Of a stretch of DNA of 64,000 nucleotides, positions 24,101-33,100 are shown piece after piece. Where the stretch lies: the NCBI GenBank assembly GCA_013398295.1, contig VZSF01000964.1, positions 248,001-312,000 on the forward strand, in the 5' to 3' direction. Numbering within the stretch: the stretch's first letter is position 1; every line of letters begins with the position of its first letter. This stretch comes from Chionis minor. Taxonomy: Eukaryota > Chordata > Aves > Charadriiformes > Chionididae. The notes under the pieces are model-generated. The model did no database searches, was not told the origin of the DNA, and saw only the letters and a program-made list of their open reading frames with translations. The position numbers and the translations under genes were made by a program.

Positions 24101-27100
24101 AAGAGAAGAATACACTTAAGAGGGAAAGGGGTAGAAAGGAGAAATAATATCAGCACCTGAGAATGTAAGAAACTCAGCTATTGCCCCTATCTGCTACAGG
24201 AGGGTATCAAAATAATGTGATGTGTTTTGTTCTCTCTCTGACACAGCAGTGAAAATCAACCATTTTCTTTCTCAATTACTCAAAGTCACTTAACTTTATA
24301 CAGGCCCTGCTCTTCAGAAAATGCTAGAAAAGCTCGGGACTCTGATAATGTTTTATTATTTCCAATTGCAGTTCAAAGATTTGGGAATGCACTTCTGCAT
24401 GACTTGATCTCAGACTGTGTTCTCTCTGGTGTCAGAATTTTCAGGTTTATCTTACCACACATAATATCTATATGCATATATATACACCTACACCTACCCC
24501 TTAATGGCTTATGTGGCCATTAGCACTTTCTGTGTGTCTGTACTGCAGTGTACAGCAGAGAAACTTCAGCTAGATTTAATCTCATTAATACAGGTTGTAA
24601 TGGTAATCAAGATATGGTAGTACGGAGAGCAGGCTTTTTATAGGCAGAGTTGTCCTCCATCTTCTGCTGTATCACTATAGCAGGTGGATATTTTTGCTAT
24701 TTCTGTACCAATATTAAATTAAAACAGAAAACTACTAAGTTGTTTTTTCAGATACGAATCTGAAATCTGTTTTTATTGACATCACTGCTTTTGCAAAATA
24801 TATTACTGAAAAGGAGAGAAATTTTGTGTTTGAACCAGACAGCGGATTTTAGAAAATGCTAATATCTAGCTATCGCTATAAAATCTGTGACAGAATAAAG
24901 CCCGTGGAAAATTAAAATAGTGTCGTGGTTTCAGCTAGGATGGAGTTAACTTTTTGCTAGCAGCTGGTGTAGTCCTGTGTTTTGGATTTGGGATAGGAAT
25001 AGTGCGATAGTGCACTGATGTTTTCCACTGTTACTGAGCAGTCAAGGCCTCTTCTGCTCCTCACACCGCCCTACCAGCAAGTAGTCTGGGAGGGCACAAG
25101 AAGTTGGGGGGAGACACAGCCAGGACAGCTGACCCCAACTGACCAAAGGGATATTCCATACCATGTGATATCATGCTCAGTATATAAAGCTGGAGGAAGA
25201 AAAGGAATGGAGGGGACATTTGGAGTGATGGCATTTGTCTTCCCAAATAACCATTATGCGTGATGGAGCCCTGCTTTTCCTGGAGATGGCTGGACACCCA
25301 TCTGCCGACGGGAAGCAGTGAATGAATTCCTTGTTTTGCTTTGCTTGCATGTGCAGGTTTTGCTTTACTTATTAAACTGTCTTTATCTCAACCCATGAGG
25401 TCTTTTTCTCGCTTTTAGTCTTCTGATTTTTCCCCCTTCCATCCAAACTGGAGGGAGTGAGCAAGCGGCAGTGTGGTTCTAGCTGTCAGCTGGGGTTAAA
25501 CCACACCAAATAGTACCTTATTTAATCCAAAGTAAGAAAAACTTCGTTATAGTTTTAAATCTGAGAATGGTAAATTATCTCAAGGTAAAACTAGATACAT
25601 ACACGCCTTCTCTTATTTTACCGTTTTGTGGAAATAATCAAGTCCAAACTTTTCAAACCGTCTTTCATGTTTGTTAGGCTGTTTGCTGAGGGCTTGGCTT
25701 GGTATTCCCTAACACAGACTGAAATGGGAACTGCTGAGCATCTCTTTTTGACAATTTAACCTTTTAAGGTGTTTCATGCCTATTATCCACATGGCACCTC
25801 TGAAAATCTTATCTAAAAGGGGTTGGACCAGTAAATGTACAAGTCCTTCCTGAAGTGCCACTGAATTATCACTTCTTAGTTATTCGACCCTTTTCTCCCT
25901 TTGTGGAATATGAAAGCAAAACAAACAACAAAACCCCATGGGCAACAAAATAGCCAGCAAAGCTTTCCAGCTGTAAACCTTCAATATTTATATGAGCTTT
26001 AGGCATGCAGCATCTCAGAAGATGTGCCTTGGAATGTGTAAGGTATTGACTTTTCACGCCTTATGAGACACAGAAACTTTGCAATCTTTGTTTTACAACA
26101 GGAGTGCTAAAGTTCAGAAAAGCTGAGGTTTTTTTAGTACCTACGATACATAAAAATGTGGATAGATACCTAGAGGAATTATTAAATTGCTTAGGCGCCT
26201 AATATGCTCAATGAGTTTGCAAATCCTGTGACTCCTCTGAGACCTTTTCAAGCTGTTTCTCTAACCACTGAGACCATCTTTTGTCTCTGAATTTTTAAGC
26301 TATGTCTCTAGCTTTTATATCATTACAATTTTGCAGGCAATCCAGCGCCAACTAGAAGAATTGGAGGAAAGACAAAGAGCACTGGAGATTTTTGGTGTCA
26401 AACTTGAGAGAGAACTACGAGGAGAATCAGGTAAATGATGAAGCAGTGTTTGGTTGGTGGCGGTTTTTTTAACCTTTTTAAAACCAGAGGGGTTTTAATG
26501 ATTGTCGTGAAATAGAGTTCAGTGCAAAATCTGAAATGAAAGAGTAACTGGAAGGATAAAAATTATTGTTTATCCTTTTCCTCAAACTCAACTCAAGCAC
26601 CTTTATAGTGAGTGCTATGATTTTCTGTTGGCTGTCACAGATGTGGAATTATTTGCCTTGCTATTGAACCAGAATCTACATTCCCCCCCCTCTCCCTTTT
26701 TTTTTTTTAAATCCCATCCTGAGCTTCATTTCATCTTCTGGAGGGAACCAGTGAGGTTTCCAGGAGCTGTATCTCAGTTACCAAGCCAGCAGCAGCCCGC
26801 GCCTAGTAACAGAGTCCTTAATGACTTCTCCCAGAGTGTGAAATGCCATTAATACGATTAGAGCTGGTGGCCGTGCTATAGCAACAGCAGCATGCAGGCA
26901 CACAGGCCCAAACCACACAGCCTTTCCCCCATTGGGGGGAAGATAACATGGACGTTCTCCTGGCCCAGGTTGATGGCAAGGTTTTCACTCGCCTGAACCC
27001 ACAGTCCCAAGCCCTCAGGAGCGCGGTGTCCTCCTGCCTCCCCCGCCATGCGAATGTTCCCCAGTGGTCTTGGGGTGAAGCTGGGTAGACCTCTTGCAGA

Positions 27101-30100
27101 GGGATGGGACATCTGGGTGCTCCTGCCAGGCTCAGAACAGGGATGGGAGTGTGAACGATGCCTGTGAGGGACTTCAGAGGGGGCTGCGGTTCTGCACTGA
27201 AAGGCTTCTGGGGAGCCGACAGCCCCATTGCAAACGCGTCTTTATTTACCTCTGTTTTAGAAAACTGAGCCTCCTGCTTTCATGACAGGCAGTTGCACAA
27301 CACTGAAAAGCTAGCTATGTTTTGGCACCTGATCTTGTTGTTGTCTTAGCTAGACAACCCAGCGCAATCTCTACATGCCAGTTTTTTTAATGCCGTATTT
27401 CTTAGAAGTTATCGCCCCTATTCTAACATTGAACTAATCAGTTCAGCAAGAAAGCATTTGTCCAACCTTTTATATTTATTAACTGATTTCCTGTAATTGA
27501 TAGTGCCAACTATTTAAAATGTCATTTAAAAGGCTAGCATAGTTTCTTTCCCTTTTTCTTTTTTTTTTCCTTAAATGAAAACATAAGCATTTATCAAATG
27601 ACACCCACCTTACTGCCTGTGAGAAAGTCTGCTAAAAAGACTTTGAGGATTTGGAGTGTTAGTTTTTTTGTTCTTTACTGTTGATTTGTACAAGGGTGGA
27701 TGTTTTCTGGAAATGTCAAAAATACAGAGGGACAAGAGGCTTCTGGCTCTTGGGATAGACACTAAATACCAGGATAAATGGCCTAGAGCCACCTCTTGTT
27801 TTTGCTGTTTTGACAATTGCATTTCCTAAAGAAGGCTGTCTGCCAAGAGATTGATGCTTCTCATTCTCTCCCCATCCTTAGTAATTGGATTGCCCTCATT
27901 AAGGTGAAAGTACTATTTTTTCTCCCTGTTGATTGTTTGCGTGTAGGTGGCCAGTTACAAATAGGGCAGATACTGAAATGTAGGATGTTATTGTCTCTCA
28001 ATAACTCTTCTGGTGCAAAAGCATGAAGCTGTAAGCTTCCCAAACAAAATGTGAGTGCTTTGTTGCTTGTAACAACATACGTGTAATGATGCAGGAATCG
28101 GTGGGTTTAATATTCTGTTCAACCTTCTTAAAAATAACGAGCATTATTGTTTAATGAATGACCAGTGTTTATTAGGTTAAGTTGTATTTAAGGAGGTCTG
28201 CGCTTATGCAATTCAAGTGATTTAATAGGTATTATTAAGGTAATTAGAAAACGATCACAGTTCAGCAATAATATTGAGCTGCAAAGGTTGTGAATAACCA
28301 AATTTAGAGACAGGCCTGCAAACACTAGTCTTCAGTGACATTTACGCAACTCTCCTCTAATAATTCTGTAAGCCCGGGATGAATGGCCCCTTTGTTAGGG
28401 GGAGTTATTCATTAGCTCCTCAACTGAACTAGAAGAGAACATGCGTGGGTGCGAAACAACTGCCATGAAGACTGATGAGCAAAACGAGGCTTTGATGATC
28501 TTCTAATTGTAGTGACAACAATTCATGCGTTAAAAAAAAATAATAATATCAGTCCTATGAATAAAATTTCATGCCCATTATTTACTTTATTCTGGTTCGA
28601 AATACCAAATAATAAATCATTGATGTTCTGTCGCTTTGTTTTTCACTGACATTTGTGGAGGCTTATGGAGATCTTCTGCCTACAAGAAAATACAGAAATA
28701 AAAATCTCGAAACATGTTTTCCACTGAAATTAGCATAACCGATCAGTTGACTAAACAAATGATGAAGAATGATGGTAAAGAAGAAAATCTGTGTTGAGAG
28801 AACATTAAGAAATGTCTCCATGTTTTGGAAGGTGAACAAATATCTGCACATGTTGCAGCTAGTTTTTGATTTCATAAGGAGCATATCCAAGGTTTCTCAC
28901 AACTTTCAACAGAGTCAAAAGAGATCAGTTGAAAATCCATAGGAATAAGGAATATGAGGTTTAACTGTTCCTAAAACAGTGCGAACTGGCTGAGCCCCCT
29001 TTATTGTGTAACTGCTGGGGACAGCGTAGCATCACTCTGCAGAACAGAAGGTTGAGGGTTTGAGAACAGTGTTCCACAAATACTCCTCTACAGCCTGTCA
29101 TTCCCTCAAAAGTGATGAATATAGAAATAACTACAATGTAATTAGAAGAATATCTGGCTTTCAAATGGGATCCAGGTTAAAGGAGACTCAGGTAAACCAG
29201 GAGGAAAGTTTTGCTTTAGCAATGCTGTAAGAAAAAGGCAGTGTGGCTCAAAAAACAAACTCACAAATGGTTTTCCCTATAACCTTTAAAAAGATCTGTC
29301 ATACTCCGTTACGCAAAAGACTTCATTGGCTTGTTCTGCCCTTGGAAGGCATAAAGCACTCCATCAGACTTAAATAATTATTAACATTAACAACCATTTG
29401 AAAAGCTCAGGGAAAATAATGCCCCTGGGGACACCCACCAGTGTTGCATGGGCTGGAAAAGGAGGGAAAACAAGGACAATGTTTATTTCGGCTCACACTG
29501 AGGATTTTGCTAAAATGGGTGGCATTTTTGAGAAGTGTGTTATTTTTTGCTTACCTCAATCAACCTATGACACACAGTCTTTTATTAAATATAGAGACTT
29601 CAAAGTTTAAGGAAGATTTTTTTTTAAAAAAAAAAAAATTATTTTTTGCCTATTCAAGAAAACAGCAGAGAGGGAACAGTAACCCTGTGTATGTGTGCAG
29701 CACATACACATACCTGCAATCGCAATGATTTGACTGACAGTAAGATAGATCAGATTTTGATGGTGGCTTCTGATGGTGGCATACGAAGACCTAAGGTTCC
29801 AAATACAAATGCTGCATCCCTGCACTGGAGAAGTTACTACTGACACATCCCAGCAAGAACTGCTCCAGTAGTCACTCTGACAAGACTTACATTATTTATT
29901 TTTTTATCACTGCTTGCTGACCCGGAAGAACCCACAGGAAACATCCATTACTGCCAAGTTTTAATGGAGTCGGGTAGAAAATGGACCAAGATTTCTTTGC
30001 GGCCTTCTGCTGCTTTATCCTCCCGTTTCATGGGAACTTCAGATTGGGAACAAATCTTGATGAGAAATCACAGAACTGCACCCAAGCCAGCGTGACTCCT

Positions 30101-33100
30101 GCCCTTGGTGTGGGGGCCGATGTAATCCCTCCAATACTGGCAGAAGATGACCTGGACTCTCTGGGATGATGGTGCCTGGTGAGGGCATGCAAATGGACTT
30201 GGGATCCCAAACACCCAAGAATTTCCCTCCTGCTCAGTAGGATTGCTAAAGGGTTGCATCAGGTGAGATCATTACTGCCCAAAGGAGATGGGCTTTAAAC
30301 TGCCAGTCTTGAGTGGAGTCAAATCCTGGCTTTGACGTTAAAGTGAGGGACAGCTGAAGCAGTAGAGGCAAGAGGGTAATTCCTGGCACTGAGAACAAAG
30401 TGTATGTCAAAATTACAACAGAAAGGCATCCGAAATGCCACTGAACAGGCAAGGACTCTGGATATCTCTCCACTTGGTAACCTAGTTCAATGATACTCTT
30501 GTAACTGTCATCTCTGGAGACCTTTGGGTTTAAACTTCAGTGCGCTCAGTCATCTGAAACAAAGATGCAGTCCTCTTAAAGTAGGAGAAGTCACATAAGT
30601 CTTTATCTACAGAAAATAGCCAGGCTGGTTTATGGGGATGTTATGCTTGGGTATCTAGTGGCAAGGACTGAGGAGGAGAGCGCTGCGTTCCCCTGCATGC
30701 CTGCAGCACCTTCTTTTGCTTTGTCCCAGGTCCGGTTGTCCCTGCCTCCGGCACGCGGCAGCAGCATGGTGGGGTGTGCAGCTACCACGTGCTGAGGCAG
30801 GAGCATGGGCCGGCTGTTGGTTTTATGCTTCTGAAGGGGTCAGCACGTCACCTAAATTATTGCCGCAACCTGGAGTAGTGCGAGATATTTGCTTCCTACA
30901 AATGATCGCTATTTTGTGGCAAAAGAGGGCGGATGGGCAGAGCAGACGCTGTGTGTTTGCAATGCCATCGCTGCTGCTGTAATTCTGCATCAAAGGGTGG
31001 CAGGGTGGGTTTGTTTTGTGAAGAAAACGAATGGAAAATGTGAAGTGATGAGCATGTTAAAAAGGACAGCAAGGAAAAGAAATGTGTATGTGCTCTGGCT
31101 TGCCACTTGAAAACACCCAGGGGTTCTTCATTGCCAAAGATTTCTGTACAGACAGCATTTTAGGAGCAGCAAAGGGTCTCACCTGGTGAAAGAGAAAGCT
31201 GTCCTCCTCCTCCTCAACCAGGCAGAGTCAAGCTGTGAGCTCTCTGAGAGAGAGACCACCTCCTGTTTCATGCCTACCAGCGACGCCCTAGCCCAAAGTG
31301 TTACAAACCCACCCAGTAATAAGAGATATGTCCTGTCCCATGGCCTTTCCTGTCGTTCAAACCAGATGCAGATTTAGAGGCCAGTTGGCAAATGAATGGA
31401 GATTTGCAGAGGACTTGATTGTGTGTCTGATGCCCATGGGAAACAGGGACTAACTTGATACTTGCCAGCATGTGTATCCTGAAGTCTGATTGTGTTAATT
31501 GAATATCCATTTATACATATAGTTCAGCTGCTGGACTCTGGTATCAACAGAGAAACTATGTTATCAAAGGCAGAACTGAGAGAAAGAAGTGACCATTAAA
31601 AAAAGAAAGTCTCCATGACTCTTTGAAAGAAGAAACTTAACTTCCAAAACAAAGTGGTTTTAAACCTAATGCACTGTAGTAAGCTATGACATTCAACCAA
31701 ATCTAGACAAGAATGTTATATCTGTTATACCCAAACATTACTGATGTAAGTTACATATAGCAAAAAAAATCTACATTGGGACTCACCTAGGCTTACAAAT
31801 GAGGACTATTTAAAGTGAACTTAAGTGGTGAGGGCATTGGAAGGAAAGCCAGTGATGTATACTTAACTCTCCTGTTTTAAACAGATTCAGGCACAAAGGA
31901 TGAATCTCAGATGCTCCATGAATGGTTTGAGCTGGTCCTGGAGAAGAATAAATTAATGCGTTATGAGTCCGAGCTCCTGATTATGTAAGTAGGGGCAAGC
32001 ATTGGTCCTAAAGATGAGGAGGGGAAAAGTGTACTTGTGTTATACCTGAACAACTTACTGTGTGCTGCAGTTTGAGACTGTCGTGGAATAGACGTACCCA
32101 GAGTAGCTACAATCTGTTTTCAACACAGATTTTCAGTTGAGCCCTCCTTGTCTTTCCCTCTCACTGAAGTTCAATTATTTCAGTTGTATACAATACTCTA
32201 AATTAGTATAGCATACAGATGCTCTGCCTTTATATAATGTGGATCTAATGAAAACTGGGGCACTTTCGCCTGTGGAAGAAAAATAGTTGTACAGGTTTAG
32301 CTCAGTTTTTATTGGACATAGGAGGAAAGATCTAGGAATTCACTGCAGTGATGAGAGAAGCAGATACACCAAGCAAATAAAAACTGTCTCAGATGCCATT
32401 GTTTGTGGCTGATGGAAACAATATTGGCTGTAGCTCCCTCACCTCACCTCCTTGGAAATACACTCAAGAGATAGGAGAAGGTGACTCGGCTATTTTCTCC
32501 ACTGTTTCAGGGCAACGTGGGCAGGAGATGAAGAGCCGCAGCAGTCATTACTCACCCCTGGATTTCACAACAGTGCAGGCTGCTTGTTGCCATTTATCAT
32601 TTCCATATCACTCAGCCCAGCCACTACCTCCGGCTGCACCCCAATTTCTCCCCGGCTGGGCTGATGCTACCAGGGGCCATACCTTTTCTTTCCCCTCCGA
32701 TTGTCACCGGGTGTTGTGGTAGCAATCCTTCCTGCTCACACTGTCTGCAAAGCAGTTTAAAAAGCAAAAGCAGGCTGCTTTGATCACTGCAGGACACAAA
32801 ATGTTGTTGTCTGGATGTGCTCACCTGTGTTAATTCCTTTAATTCCCTTGCCTCAGGATCCATTCCTGTGCAAAGGGTCTGGCAGGGTCCTTCACATGTG
32901 GAGGCATTCAGCCCTACCCAGGATAACGTCACAGGTGCCACCACCAAAGCACAGCTGGTTAAAGCCTTAAGGGTTGCAATGCATGAGGGAGTTTAACCTG
33001 ATACACGATGCAAAAGGTGGTAGCGGAACTTCTGGCATTGCTGTGGCCATGTAGGCACAGGCAAATACTGGATAAACAGAACGCAGAATCTCTTGGTTGA

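Larger units (their letters stand above)
23835..26336 (+). other. MICAL2 intron g-h
   Basis: Intron of 2502 bases that holds the 588-bp solo LTR (24921-25508). Otherwise unique AT-rich DNA. Confidence 0.7.
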
